DNA of 64,000 nt from Roridomyces roridus (taxonomy: Eukaryota > Basidiomycota > Agaricomycetes > Agaricales > Mycenaceae), in assembly GCA_029378245.1 (NCBI GenBank), contig JARKIF010000009.1:1984001-2048000 (forward strand), given 5' to 3'. The translations under genes were made by a program, and so were the position numbers. The notes below the pieces were generated by a model, which did no database searches, was not told where the DNA came from, and saw only the letters and a list, made by a program, of their open reading frames with translations. Below, piece by piece: positions 31,538-43,311 of this stretch. How positions within the stretch are numbered: the first letter of the stretch is position 1; every line of letters starts with the position of its first letter.

Positions 31538-34058
31538 ATGTTGCCAAGAGTTGCGCAAGTTGCCTCCAATGCGGCGTCGGGTTTCATGCAAAGTCTGGCC
31601 CAGGGCCAGTTTGCATCCGGTCTGTTTTCCTGCACAACTTCCCGATATGCCTGCTCACAGGAGGCAACAGCGCATCCACTGGCAACTACACCCCACGCTC
31701 CCTCCATCTCAGCTGCTGGACCCGGTGCGTCTCGCCCATAAATTTTCATTATCGATCTCACGCTTGTTCACTCAGAAGTGCCGATTATCCCACTAGTCAA
31801 TTTCAACCCCGAGACGGGTCTGCCGACCGTCACTTTCGGTTATATACAGCCCGGTTTTGTTACCTTTCAATCCAGTACGTGTGCTAGTAGGTGCAATCTC
31901 GCGTTGCTCATCATTCAGGTGTGAACGGCATACCGTACCTCAACCCGTGCTTGGCAAAGTATATGGATGAACTGCCGCTTGACATGCCCACGAAGGGCTG
32001 GAAGCCAGATACGACCTACAACCCGCCGATCCCGGTCATTCCCGCCGACGTTGACCGGAGCAAAATCCCTAAGTGTAAACACATAGGCTCCCGATTGCGC
32101 CATTTCGACGACGACCTCGGGTATTACTTGGTACAAGTCTGCATCAACTTATTGCAACGCATATGGAAGATTTTCTACCAGATGTGGCGCGCAAAGGACG
32201 ACAAGGAGTGCTGTGCATGTGGCAAAGGATTACTGGGGGAGCGCGCAACGTCTACGATTCCAGAAGGGCGCCTGTGCACGAACTGCAGTACTCATATAGG
32301 AGCCGCTGAGGGCTACTCAGACATGGAACCCGCGGCCAGATTATTGTATTCGCGTCAGGTAAGCCACACATCGTTGGTCATCTTCCTCTCTGATTAGAAT
32401 GTTTCTTGACCAGTTTGCCCACTCGTGCGCCCAATTCTTGTCAGAACACAGGCACCTCGAGGCGCAATTCCTGCCCCCCAGCGCGGGCAAAGATCACTGT
32501 CCGCTATGCGAGACAGCTTTCAGTCCGTCGGTTGAAAGGCACTCCCGCACGGACCTCTGGCCCAACCTCGCCTTTTGTCACCCGTGTCACCGGAGATTCA
32601 ACAATCTTCAGAATGTGTATGTTCATGTGGAACAAGACATCACTCTCTTTACATTTTGCATGCTCGTGTGTTAACGCTACCTCGGATGGGTCTTTTCAAC
32701 GTACTGATGCCTCCGTAGCTGCTCATGGTTCTGCACAAGGTCCCCGCACAATGCAGTCGCCGTGGGTGTAACCGGGCCATAGGAACCACGTCGGCGTCCA
32801 CCTCAGCCTCTAACGCCGGAGTCGTATGACAGCATTTATCATTGAAAATTACAGTGTCAATGGTGCAGATGCAAGGCATTAGTTCAATGTAGTGGTACAC
32901 AAGTTTATGCATCTTTTCAGGTTTAGTTCCCAGGTTTTGCTGGACAGGGAAGTCAACTAGACATGGCAATATGACCCTGACACAGGTTATAGATGCCTAT
33001 CATGTGGTAGCACCATCCAAGGCAAGCATGGGACACAGGTCCTAAAAGTGCAAGTTGAGACGCAACTCCCAGATGCAGGACGCAACTCCCAGACGAGGTC
33101 ATGTGATTCAATTTTGGATCAGATGTTGATCCAAGATTCTGATACAAGTGATGATATGGTCACATGTTCCCATGATCTTACATAATCCATGATCAGGCGA
33201 TATTCAAATGTCTCGAAAACTCTGAATCCCATCATGAATCCACTTGTTATCTATCTATTACTGTATCTTTTTGAGGAGAACAATGGGTAGATATAAAGTG
33301 TTTGGAATTTCATTTGATCAATGAGATGTTACACTAATGAAAGATACTACTTTGTAATCTCAGTTGCCCATGTGGTAGAATCTCAAAACATGTCAAAGGC
33401 CAGCAGCCAAAACATGGCCAAATGAGGAAATTTCCAGTTTTGGTATTTCAAATTATCTCTATAACATAATTTCCTCATAGAACTTAACTTGGAAGTCACA
33501 TGACCTGCGTCTCCGAGTTGCGTCTCAACTTGCCACTTGTGTCTCTGTCTTGTGTCTCAACTTGAGATCATGTGATTTGTGTCTTGGACTTGCGTCAAGC
33601 CGAAATAGCCTGACATGTGACCTGCACTTGCGCTGACTGGATTGTCTCCGCCTACCACTTGAGCCAGATATTTTTCAATGAAAAATGACTTTATAGAGTC
33701 GCCACATTAGCGGCAACACTCGAGTACATTTGCAGGAGCTGCCAGACCGTGTGGGAGAACCAGGGGCGCATGATTGAAGCCGTTTACGACAAATCCCAGA
33801 GGGAACCGATGACTCTGGAATGCATCCGTGTATGTATTTCCCTTGCCCTTGTTTTGATATACTCACCGAACACAGTTTCTTCGCACCTCTGCAAAACGCT
33901 TCTGCGCGACGTGTCCGACGGCACTTGATCCCAGCAAGAACACGGGATGCCACCAGACCGCCGTCCGCGACCAATACCTTTGTAGCGTCTGCTACTACGA
34001 CTACAACGTCTTTGATCGTAGCAGCCCAATCGGCCCTGGGGTTGCACGAATTCCGTGA
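31538..34058 (+). pseudogene. four-module Cys-pair (GATA-like) zinc protein, interrupted by a transposon and chimeric at its 3' end
   Basis: Exons 31538-31724, 31776-31874, 31919-32358, 32414-32614, 32719-33829 (containing the element 32825-33695) and 33876-34058. After a low-complexity N-terminus come IPYLNPCLAKYMDELPLDMP and then four CxxC...CxxC-like modules: CCACGKG..LCTNC, CPLCETAF..FCHPC, CSRRGCNRAI..ICRSC and CATCPTALD..YLCSVC. Such pairs suggest treble-clef zinc fingers binding DNA or RNA. Removing the element and one 6-bp duplication leaves a continuous frame. The last codons, including the stop, lie in sequence antisense to the family Y remnant, so the original 3' end seems lost. 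Family not recognised. Confidence 0.6.
32825..33695. mobile_element. TIR element copy 2 (871 bp)
   Basis: Same element as 22840-23720, same orientation, flanked by a different 6-bp direct repeat GAGTCG at 32819-32824 and 33696-33701. Ends TATGACAG...ATGACTTTATA are shared exactly with copy 1. Differences between the copies are scattered substitutions and small indels. Confidence 0.85.
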
Positions 34059-34332
34059 AGATTCGCTGGACGAGGCGAGTACAAAAGTCGAAACTCTGCG
34101 CTGGCAGGGCACGAAAGAGGTAGGGGAGGTGGTAGAAGATTGTGTCGGCTATGAGCGATCCAGGCGGGCATGATTCAGAAGGCTGGGCAGTAGTTCAGAG
34201 CACAGTGATGAAGACGACAGACACACGACTTACAAGTGAGTCCACAAGGGACTTGGATTGCCGAGCAGCGTCTTGGACATGCGGTTGCTGATTTGCGACG
34301 CCCGCCAGAAGAAGGTCAGCAGCGTCCTGCAT
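34013..34332 (-). pseudogene. truncated, frameshifted copy of family Y
   Basis: Starts MQDAADLLLAGVANQQPHVQ at 34332, keeps the GTAAGT intron, then PYLFRALPAQSFDF and RIFTEFVQPQG. The Met-Ala-Asp of copy 1 is Ile-Ala-Asp here. Compared with the copy at 20732-21738, about 10 nt are missing near 34035-34042, which shifts the frame before DWAATIKDVV. Similarity stops near 34013, where the sequence runs into the zinc-protein gene on the other strand. Confidence 0.65.
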
Positions 34333-35109
34333 GGCGAGGGACTGGGGTATGGTTCGGAAGAGAGAGTAAAAGATCCGTCCATTGAATTGATCAGACGCAA
34401 CTCTTGCGGTATTGCCACTTGTGTCAGGCACACAGAATTAAGCAGTTGTAGTCGGGCCAAATGCACCACCAAAAAGTCCCAGCACGATTGCATGTGCCGT
34501 GGTGTAGACGAGCCGGAAGCATCACGGGCGGCTTCAGTTGCCGTATCTGATCCGTGACGCGGAACCAAAGTTGTTCAAACAAAGGTGCTTTGCCGCCGCA
34601 AATAGACTTGATGCCGAGGGGTGCGTCTCACAGCAAGTCCGGACCTCCTCCAGTGGCAGAGGCAACCAGCACGGGAGGTTCTTTGCTATGTAATACTTAG
34701 AAGCGACCAAATCGACGTATTCTGTCAGTCACATATTCTGGACGGGCCGGGCCGGGAATTGCTCATACAGGTCGAACGCCGGAGAGCAGGAGTGAAATCG
34801 ATTCGAATTGGGGCGAGACAGAGAGAGAGAGATAACGAGAGACGGTGCGAGTAGTGGGAGGCGGCAGGAGGCAGCATCACATGACACACAAACTAATGTA
34901 AACACAACATCAGTCGCCTCCCTCGCCTCGCGCTGGCTTGCACAGAGAACCCTGATATATTCCGCAAAGATTAAACACTATCTAGATGCTACAGCTACAT
35001 TTGAGATCCATAAAATCCACATTTGGTGGGGTAAAACGCGCTAAAGCAACTGTTCTCCTCCTCCGCCGTTTCCCGTCTCGGCGTCTGTTCTCCTCCTCCG
35101 TGTCCTGCT
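34333..35109. other. family Y upstream region and spacer
   Basis: 34730-34840 contains the conserved block also found at 22143-22265 and 20453-20560, ending in a GAGAGAGAGAT purine run. The rest shows no gene; 35000-35109 is the 3' flank of the F-box gene. Confidence 0.4.
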
Positions 35110-36913
35110 TCACTGTGAGAGCAAGCTCTCCTCCGGGGTAGTTGAACCACGAGGTAGCTTCGCCAGCACACACAAGCTGGTGAGAGTCTTGATCTGGTCC
35201 TGGTCGAGCCGTTCGCCCAATTCCTCGGAAATGTAGATCTTGCGGAGCGGTGTGCCGAACCGATGGCGATCCTTGACCCATTGCACGAGAATGCTGGGCT
35301 CGATCGACTGGCAATCGACCACAGACAAGTTGGGGGCGACGGGGTTGGCTCCACTGGTGGCGAGTGCGCGCGTACGGAAAAAGGTCCCGAATAGCTGGTT
35401 GGCTACGTTGGCGATCCTCAGGTACGTCAGGAGGGGCATGGAGTCGAGCCATCTAGACGAACAAGTCAGATCAGTAGCCAGAAAATAGCGATGGGTGTAC
35501 GGACTTGGTCATGCACAGCAGCCCGTTCAAGCTTGATTCAAATTGGATGGAATATGTCGTGAGAAGTCGGACTTTGGGGAAAGTGCCTGTGATTTGGATG
35601 AACAAGGGGAGATAGTCGTCTCCACACAAGTTCATGAGCGTGAGGTCGTTGACGTTGGGGGCGGTGAATTGGGAAAAGAGGAACTGTGAGTAGTGGCGAG
35701 TAAAGTCGGCGATAACCAGGGTGCGTAGATAAGGAAGTTCGACGGGGGGTAGCTGGCGGGTAGAGTCCTCTTCGAACCTGGGACCGGCCCCGTCCATCGA
35801 GAGCTTTTGAAGACGTGGGCACCCCAAGAGAACTTCGCGGAAACGAGCGGCGTCGGGTGAATGTGATGTAGGAAGACGTCGGATGTCAAATGTGGTTAAA
35901 TTTGTGAGAATGGATCCGGTCCAGTCGATCGGGACGCCATTCAGCGATAAATACGAGAGGGATGGCGCTTTCGCGCCCCCGAGGAAAGGTTTAGAGATGA
36001 TGGTGGGCCAAGTGAGCGTCCTCCGATCCTCGTTCTTGAGACCACCGCGGTGGAGCTCGAACCGCTGGAGCAGAGGCATGGAGTGCCCAGCGGCACCGTA
36101 CTCGCCGAGAAGATCGAGCACGACGAGGGCGCTCTTCCAGTCATCCACGACAATAATGAGCATGCGGACGGTGGACAGCTTGGTGAAGAGCCGAACAAGC
36201 ATCTGCCGCATGTCTGAAGCAGTCATGGTCGGCTCGCCAGTGAGGTCGATGACCCCGTTTTCCGATTCCTCCTCCGTGTCGTCGCCAGCAGGATCACCGT
36301 CGATCCTAACGTCTAGGGGTGCCTGCCGAGCACGATCGAACCACGTCCAGGCGCGCTCGATACGGGATCTGCTCCCGCGGAACCAGACCGCGTTCCATAA
36401 AGTGGAATCGGCGATGGCAATTTCACGCCAGCGCCTGCAGGTCCACGTTACACGCAGTCGGGCATCGACGGGACGCTTCATCGAATCCCACACGACGAAT
36501 CGCAGGATGTTGCTGATAATTTCGGTGGGGAGGTCGTTGATACGGAAGGTCCGGAAATATCGGACCATGTAGCTCTGTTTTGCGAAAATGAGCTGAGCCT
36601 GAACCTCGGGAGGTAGTTGTCGAGGGTGGATTCCTCGTCGGACCTCCTCAATCTGTTGCGCAATAATGAGATAGCGGAGTCCTTCCAAGCGCACCATTTG
36701 AACCTCCTCGACACTGAACTCGCGAGGTTCCCACTTGCTGATGAGTTCACCAAAGTACTTGGCAAGCTTTTCTGCGGTGGGCAGCTCGGCATTCTCGTGG
36801 TCATGGTCATGGTCGGAGATGGACGTGACGTCCGGGTCGCGGAGGGTGTTGACGCGGGAGATGAAGGTGCGGTCGTCGGGGGTAAGCAAGGAGAGGAGCT
36901 GATTGTTGGTCAT
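35110..36913 (-). CDS. F-box/leucine-rich-repeat-like protein
   Basis: F-box proteins recruit substrates to SCF ubiquitin ligases. Two exons, 35506-36913 and 35110-35452, with the intron splitting a Lys codon. The start is MTNNQLLSLLTPDDRTFISR; a helical region with KYFGELISKWEPREFSVEEV precedes the F-box INDLPTEIISNILRFVVW, with WTCRRWREIAIADSTLWNAV. Irregular Leu-rich repeats follow (MPLLQRFELHRGGL, LQKLSMDG, APNVNDLTLMNL, APNLSVVDC). This architecture is among the most expanded families in Agaricomycetes, so the target cannot be guessed. Confidence 0.85.
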
Positions 36914-37981
36914 CTGGCGGAATCCGGGGTGAGTATACTGAAAAGTGAAGATATGGGAGGAGTACTTCGTGTGTGAGAGGGAGAATAATATGGGGGCTGG
37001 AAATCGGGGAGGGGGGATTTATAGAATCCTTAGCGAGGACAAAGGGATTGTCGGGATAGAGAGTCGTTGTTTCAAAAAAGGGCAACGGGAGAATGGCTCG
37101 CGAACGAACAAAGCCGTCTTTGTGGGTGCTTGTGTACGCACTTTACCAAAGACGCCCTTCCACAGCAGTCAGTTCTGGTCCCAGCCTCTTCAAACCACGA
37201 CAGATACGCACCTAAAAATGCCTGGAATCCGTTTTGTGTGTAGAAGGCAGGGGCGCTAGCACAGGATTCGGGAGATGGCTCAGCAAGAGACGTAAAGATT
37301 TCGTACTGGCCACCATTTAAAGCCAGTCAAGACCCGGCTCCTTTCAGTCCTATAAAGCGACTAGACGGCCTCCGGTCCACTCCCAAGTAGCAACGCCGAT
37401 CGGTGTTCGGCGCGGACTGGTTTTTCCTCGACAAAGGAAGAGAAGACTACAGATGCGACGCCGGGAATCGCAGGGTAACCGCTTGATCGTATGTCTGGGC
37501 GTAGGAGACCCGAGCGGGAGACAACCTTGCTTTGCGGGGAGATAACCTTGCTTTGTGTCGACGCTAGCTGGCTTTATTTGGCAAATATACGCATCCATCA
37601 CCGGCCGCTCAAAGAAAAAGGCTCTCAAAAACACCGCTGCAATGGACGTGTTCAGGCTAGACTCTTTGCTCTTGCCCGTACGCGAGACTGCCAATACCCG
37701 CGGTGTGCAATGGCCATTGCAAAATCGGACTTTCGCCCCTGTTACTTTGCTTCCGAAAACTTGCAACAAAGACTCTACGCTGAAACTCGGATCTTTAGCG
37801 TCGCGGTCCTTTTTACAAGTACATCGGATTCATCCATTTCTTCCATGAGGCTACCGTGTCCCTTTCGGGCACAGACCTTTACACTCTTCACAAAATGTCA
37901 CACTCCTTTGTCCAATACTTACCCTACATTGACTACTTACACATGAATTACATTAGTACATCAGAAAGAAAAAAGAGTCCT
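36914..37981. other. spacer between F-box and PB1 genes
   Basis: About 1.07 kb without a convincing gene. A 19-bp unit GGGAGAYAACCTTGCTTTG is duplicated in tandem at 37516-37534 and 37537-37555. A purine-rich stretch at 36945-37020 lies just upstream of the F-box start. Confidence 0.4.
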
Positions 37982-39916
37982 TCAGGGCCACGCGCCCGGC
38001 ACTTCGTCATTGTGCAGACCAGAGCCCGAGGCCACAGGCTTTGGCGATGAGATAAACACAAGCTCTTCCACCAATGTCGACACGATGTTGTTCTCTGCTT
38101 CGTCAGAGAGAGGGCCGTCGGGCAACTGCTCCTTGATCTTGGAAGGAAGAGTCGGGTGGGCCTTGTCCGTGATTCCCATCTAAAGCGCAATCAGAAGTTG
38201 AGCAAAGGAAAAGAAAAAGGTACAAACAGCAGCAAGACGTCTGGTGATTCGGTGCACGGCGCGGTCGGTGGAGCTCTCGGGAGCCATGTCCTGCGAGTAA
38301 TGCCGACGAGAAGGATGGCCGTGATACGTGTTGTGGCGGTGCGGGACAGAATACATCTCCAGCTGAGGATAGCCCACTTTGCGATTACCAGCACTGACGA
38401 GGTGTGCTACCGGCTTGGGAGCAGGGGGAGCAGGTGGTTCCTCGGGCTTTTCCTCTACTGCAACGTCGGCCGCAGCAGCGGCCATCCGAGCACTGTGAAA
38501 CTGTTAGTTGGAGAATGGATTAGATGTGTGTACGCACGCTTCGGCCGCCGCTCGAGCATCTCTTGCCTTTTTGCGCTCCTCGCACTCGGCGCGATACCGT
38601 TCCTTTTCTGCCTTGTATAGCAACTTGGCGGCATCGACCCGAGCCTTCAGATCCTGGGCGGTGGGCTTTGAGGCAGCCTCAGGCGCGGGTGGGACCGGAG
38701 GAGGCGGCACATGGGGAGGAGGCGGCACGCGGGGAGGCGGGCCGGGCGGAGGAGGAGGGCCGAAGCGAGGCCAGAAGCTGGGAGGCACAGACGCGAAGGC
38801 GGGGAATGGAGGTGGTGGCGGTGGCGGCGGAACAGGCCGGCCCCAGTGACCACCGTGATGGCCCCCTGGATCACGACGAGGGCCTTGCCAGAATGGCGAC
38901 GGATCCGCGGTAGGAGTGCTCGTGCGCACAGGCTCATCTGCCGCGGTGGTCTCCCCTGGGCCTAGAACTTGCGAGAAAGTACGCAGCATTCCGGTGAGGG
39001 CCTCTGCGACCCTGCGACCAGCCTCGTCCTCTCCACGGCGACGAAGGTCCTCGGCAGCGTCGCCCGTGGCCTGCATGAATTCTCCAGCAGCCTGAGACAC
39101 TGCGACGCGGTGCACATTCCAATAGGTACCATTGGTGGCATTCTGAACGATGTTGCGCAGTCCTTCAGAAAGCTCGGGGTGAGAGGACATGACGTTTGTC
39201 AAGGTGGTGAGAAGAGTGGCGACATCGTTGGCGATGGATGGCTGGGGAGCGGTTGCCGGCTCGATTGTGGGAAGAGGGGGGTCATCGACATCGACAGTCT
39301 CCACCAGAGGAACAGTCTCGTGCACTGTAGGCTCGTCCAAGCTCGCCTCGTCATCGACCAGTTTGTCGGCGACGGACGGGACTGGGGAAGGATCGACGGC
39401 CTTGCCTTTGCCTTTGTCGACAGTTGTCCCGAAATCCGCAGTCGAATGATTGCTCTCCACATCGTCATTGACGTCCGACTCCACAACCTGGATAAACGCA
39501 TGAGTGCTGCCACCAACAGGGACGTATATGCCGCCCCCCATGGGTGGGAGGGGCTGCCAGTCGTCCTCGATTTCAAATTCATCGATGTTGACCCCAAAGG
39601 TGTTCCTGAAGGCGGAACGCGGTGTCTCGGGAAGGGACTTGTCGGTGCGAGACGAGAGGTCGCGGACAAAGAACTTGATTTCCTCGCCTGCGGGGACCTC
39701 CTTGTAGTATTCGTTCAGTTCTGCAGACGAACTGAGGGTCACTTCGTCGGCATCGGCGTCGATGTACGCCACAGCGATCTGTTCCGGGGCAATGGCAAAT
39801 AATTCCGATATCTTGGCTGCCAAAAGGGCCCAGGAAGGGCGCTCGTCGAAGGTGACGCGACGAGTGAGTGAGTCGCGCTTCAATTTGAACCTGGTAGTAG
39901 ATTTCGAAGAAGACAT
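37982..39916 (-). CDS. PB1-domain, proline-rich protein
   Basis: Exons 38538-39916, 38228-38492 and 37982-38179. The N-terminal PB1 domain runs from RFKLKRDSLTRRVTFDERPS (basic cluster) to AVAYIDADADEVTLSSSAEL (acidic OPCA-like cluster). PB1 domains form heterodimers in polarity, NADPH-oxidase and autophagy-receptor proteins. An acidic linker, helical regions and a long polyproline segment (VPPPPPPPPFPAF) follow. Next is an alanine- and charge-rich coiled coil (LYKAEKERYRAECEERKK). The last exon (MGITDKAHPTLPSKIKEQLP) could be a UBA-like helical bundle, making a p62/NBR1-like layout possible, but no ZZ finger or LIR motif was identified. Confidence 0.7.
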
Positions 39917-40371
39917 GGGTGGTGGGTGGATAAAGCCGAGAAGTGATCGGGTCTCTATTTATCTATAGCGCTGCGTGCTGCGGCAGAGCACGGACCATTT
40001 CACACTGCGCTTTTGATTCTTCCAGGCTCTTTCGTGTATCATTCTGCAGATGAGTTGGAGAGCTGTTAGGGGCCGAGACATGGAATAATAGCTGTTTCGA
40101 GGCCATTCCGGACGACGACCAACTAGTACTTTGCACCAAGTCCCGTCCAGCACACCAAGTCGTCCACGATGCCGGATTGCGTGGCCAGCGCAGCAAGAAC
40201 TGCGGCGGCACCAGCGCAGTTGTCTTGAGTCGGACGCTTTGACTGGCCTGATCCGGTCTCGATTTTTGCAAGCATCACTCAGTTCTCTCCATGCAGTCGT
40301 TGGCTCGTCTCATTCTATCCGTCTGAGCACCACATTTTCCCAGCAAAAAAGCATACTCGCATGAAGATTGA
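39917..40371. promoter_or_regulatory. divergent intergenic region, PB1 gene / ketopantoate reductase
   Basis: 455 bp between two divergent start codons (39916 minus, 40372 plus). Short open frames here have no coding character. It should contain both promoters; TATTTATCTATAG near 39955 is a possible TATA-like element for the minus gene. Confidence 0.4.
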
Positions 40372-41611
40372 ATGCAATTCCATGTGCTCGGTCTCGGTGC
40401 GCGTCTTTTTGAGTACTTTGTGGCCAACTTGACGCGTCTTAGGCCCCCTTGGTTCTCTCATCGCCCACCACCTCCGCAGAGCCATCTCGCCATCCCATTC
40501 CATCACACTGCTCTACAGCAAAGCGAGCGTTCTCCGTCGTGCACCCAATGCCCTCCACGTCGAAACTGCCGGGGCACTCTCCAGTTCCTCGGGTTTCGTC
40601 TACGAGACCTTCGAGCCACCTGCAACGCCCCAAGCGGTCTCGCAGGGCCCAATCGAGTCTCTGCTCGTCACCACAAGACTGAACAACACCCTTCATGCCA
40701 TCCGCAGACTCCTGCCCCGTCTTTCCCCGAATTCCACCATCGTTCTCGTTCAGAATGGGCTGGGCGTGTACGAGCAGTTGTGCCAAAACTTGTTCCGAAA
40801 TGCACATGAGCGCCCCCATTTCATTTTTGCCACCTCCACTCACGCGACCTTGTTTCCATCTCCATCAGCCTTGTATGCAGGCCGACCCACGCTGCTGCAG
40901 TCTGCCGTCGGAGACATCGAGTTTTCCATCGCGCCCGATCCGAACGGCCGCAACTTCGAGTCGGGTCTCCTCGACCAGACCGTCCACGCGTCGGAACGCC
41001 GTCCTCGTCTGTCCGACATTGCCGTCCCAGAAGGCGATCATCTCTTCCACCGCTACCGGAGTCTGCGAAATACTGTTGCCGCTTTGCTCCTCGCAGAACC
41101 TCTCAACGCGCGCTGGAAATCCATGGCCCACGTTCAGCTGGCTCTCCGCCGCCAAGTGGCTGTCAAATCCGTCATCCACCCGCTTACCGCCATTATGGGG
41201 TGTCGAAACGGAGATGTTTTCTCCACGCCACACGCGATGCGTCTGGCGGCAAAGTTATGCCAGGAAACGTCGGACGTGTACCGCGCTCAAATTCGCGACG
41301 AGGCGGAGGCCTGGTTGGCGGATAACGAGGGGCAGAGCACAAGTCTCCTGGGTCTCGCGAGATTGCCCCGCGTGCTAGAAACAGAGAGCCTGACGCGGGA
41401 GTGCTTGAACGCGGCCCAAAGCTCGCCCATGACCATATCCACTATGCTCGCTGCCGTTCGTCATGGACGGAGGACCGAGGTTGACTATCTGAACGGGTAC
41501 TTGGCCAGGCTCGGCAAAACGTACGGCGTCCAGATGCCGACTCACGCTGCAATGTACAATCTTGTCAGGATGCGTAGCGCGGTTCCGCAAGTACTAGACA
41601 AAATATTTTAG
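40372..41611 (+). CDS. 2-dehydropantoate 2-reductase (ketopantoate reductase)
   Basis: NADPH-dependent reduction of ketopantoate to pantoate in pantothenate/CoA synthesis. Exons 40372-40402 and 40443-41611; the 40-nt intron falls inside the Rossmann motif. N-terminus MQFHVLGLGA, then PLGSLIAHHLRRAI, giving GxGxxG. Catalytic-domain landmarks are LVTTRLNNT, TIVLVQNGLGVYEQL, and the C-terminal helical domain with AVKSVIHPLTAIMGCRNGDV and SPMTISTMLAAVRHGRRTEV (family motif SSMxxDxxxGRxTEID). The exact codon at the splice (Arg-Pro) departs slightly from the usual GLGPLGS, so the donor could be off by a few bases. Confidence 0.88.
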
Positions 41612-41640
41612 AAAAATAAAGTATAATCCCTTCTCATCAG

Positions 41641-43228
41641 TGCCTCCCAGAATGGAAAGATGGTTACCAAAAGCTGTGGCGGGCCGAACTTGAGCGCCGT
41701 GCGAGGCGCTCACAAGATGATACCTTGGCCTCTGCCATGGACTGTCTAAGGTATGCAGAGACGAACCCGGACATTGCTGGCATAGGCGTGAGGTGGGTAG
41801 TACTCAACCGTCTCTGCTAATGTTAATGTTGGGTTCTCAGAGTCAGCTTCTACCTCCAGACATTCTTCCTCGGTCGGTTCTGTCACTCATCTTCACTTGA
41901 CTGCCTCCAATCATTCCTCCGTAGTCATACTAGTCGATCGCTCATGGCCAGAGTTAGTGGATCATGAAAGTTGAGAAACCTGCGTCAACTACTTGCAGCG
42001 CCCCAATCGCATTATGGACATTCATTGCAACCAGCGGTGGCCTCACAATATCCGCCATCGTTGAGCAATCCAACGGTCAACTCACGCTATTCCAAGGCCT
42101 GCAAGTGTCAAATTTGGTCTGGTCAGTCCGCCATATTGGCGCATTTGGCGTTTTGACGACGCCTCAACAGGCTGGCCAATTTCGGGACCTTTGTCGCCCT
42201 TGCTAGCTATAGGTGAAGCCCTTTCCTGAGTTCCCTCCATGTATAATCACTGACTTGGCCTTCAGCCGGCAGAAAGCAGCCAGCCATAAAGAGCCCAATC
42301 TTCGAATCGGCGCAGACTACAACGTCAAATTCGGTGCCATGGTCCAAACGATTGTCTCCATGGCCCTGACCATATACATGTGGTGCGGCGTGCGCGCAAG
42401 AATCAGAAAAAACCCTGCAGCGGCCAACTGAGGAGATAAACAGGTCTACGAGTGACACCTTCGGAAGCCTACCCCAGTGCTCGCATCTTATCAACTACAT
42501 GGTCTTTGCTATCAAGCTTCCGGCCCTGGGTGCCGGCAAGGTACGCTGTGCCTCCGTCCATCTACAACACAATGATTCTGTTCTATCTAACTTCTGAATC
42601 TCATCCAGATCGTCGGATTGACAGCCTCTGTCATCCTGACAGTCTCCTACATCTTACTAACGCTCCACGAATTACGGTCCTACCGCAGGACTCGGAAAGA
42701 GACGATCAAAGAACCCGTGCTACCGCTTTCTCCGGTTCACAAAGTGATGTCTACGTCCACCTCAGTGCCGACCGTCCATCTGCCTACCCGCTCGGCTACG
42801 CTCGCCTTCGACCCGACACCGTGGCAACTCGCGTCTACGCCACTGCCACATTCTCCCAAGGAACAGACGCACAAACGGCGTCCTAGACGGAGAAGATGGT
42901 CTTATGAAGTGGATCCGATGCTAATTGGTGTGTCCTCCGTTTGTCTAATTTGTGGCTTCATTGAATAAATAAATGTTCCACAGGAATAATGATATGTCAA
43001 ATGCTCGTGTTCATCTATTTTGTGGCATCGAGTGAGCTATTGCTGTTGTACAACAACGGCGCGTACGACTCGGCGGAGCAAATGGGTTTCGGCCAGATAT
43101 TGGCTCTCATAGTCGTCCTCCCTTCTGCACTGTCGGTAGTCGGCGCCCTGAGGGAGCACGGGCTCAAGCGCCTCTCAAAGCGCAAGAAGCTCCGGAAACG
43201 GACATTCCTCGTTACAGAGAATGTATAG
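41641..43228 (+). CDS. fungal multi-pass membrane protein, 5' end uncertain
   Basis: A series of short exons gives a membrane protein. WKDGYQKLWRAELERRARRS and NPDIAGIGVRVSFYLQTFFL (TM1) are followed by APIALWTFIATSGGLTISAI, NLVWLANFGTFVALASYS, FGAMVQTIVSMALTIYMWCG, IVGLTASVILTVSYILLTL, IGIMICQMLVFIYFVASSEL and ILALIVVLPSALSVVG. That makes about seven membrane segments, with a basic loop and a basic tail. The NPDIAGIGVR motif recurs in fungal membrane proteins of unknown function. No ATG precedes the first coding exon in frame: it begins after a plausible acceptor at 41640, only 29 bp beyond the reductase stop. The fallback start is the ATG at 41737. One intron (about 42390-42420) is unusually short. 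Confidence 0.65.
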
Positions 43229-43311
43229 TAAACATCATCCTGGAGATGCCTACATGTAAATAGCCTCGTACATACAATATCCGAAAAATCCATTCAAAGT
43301 CCCGAAAATTT

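Noticed and set aside
35883..36572. 229-codon plus-strand frame
   Set aside because: Shadow of the F-box gene exon on the opposite strand.
38969..39802. 277-codon plus-strand frame
   Set aside because: Antisense shadow of the PB1-domain gene.
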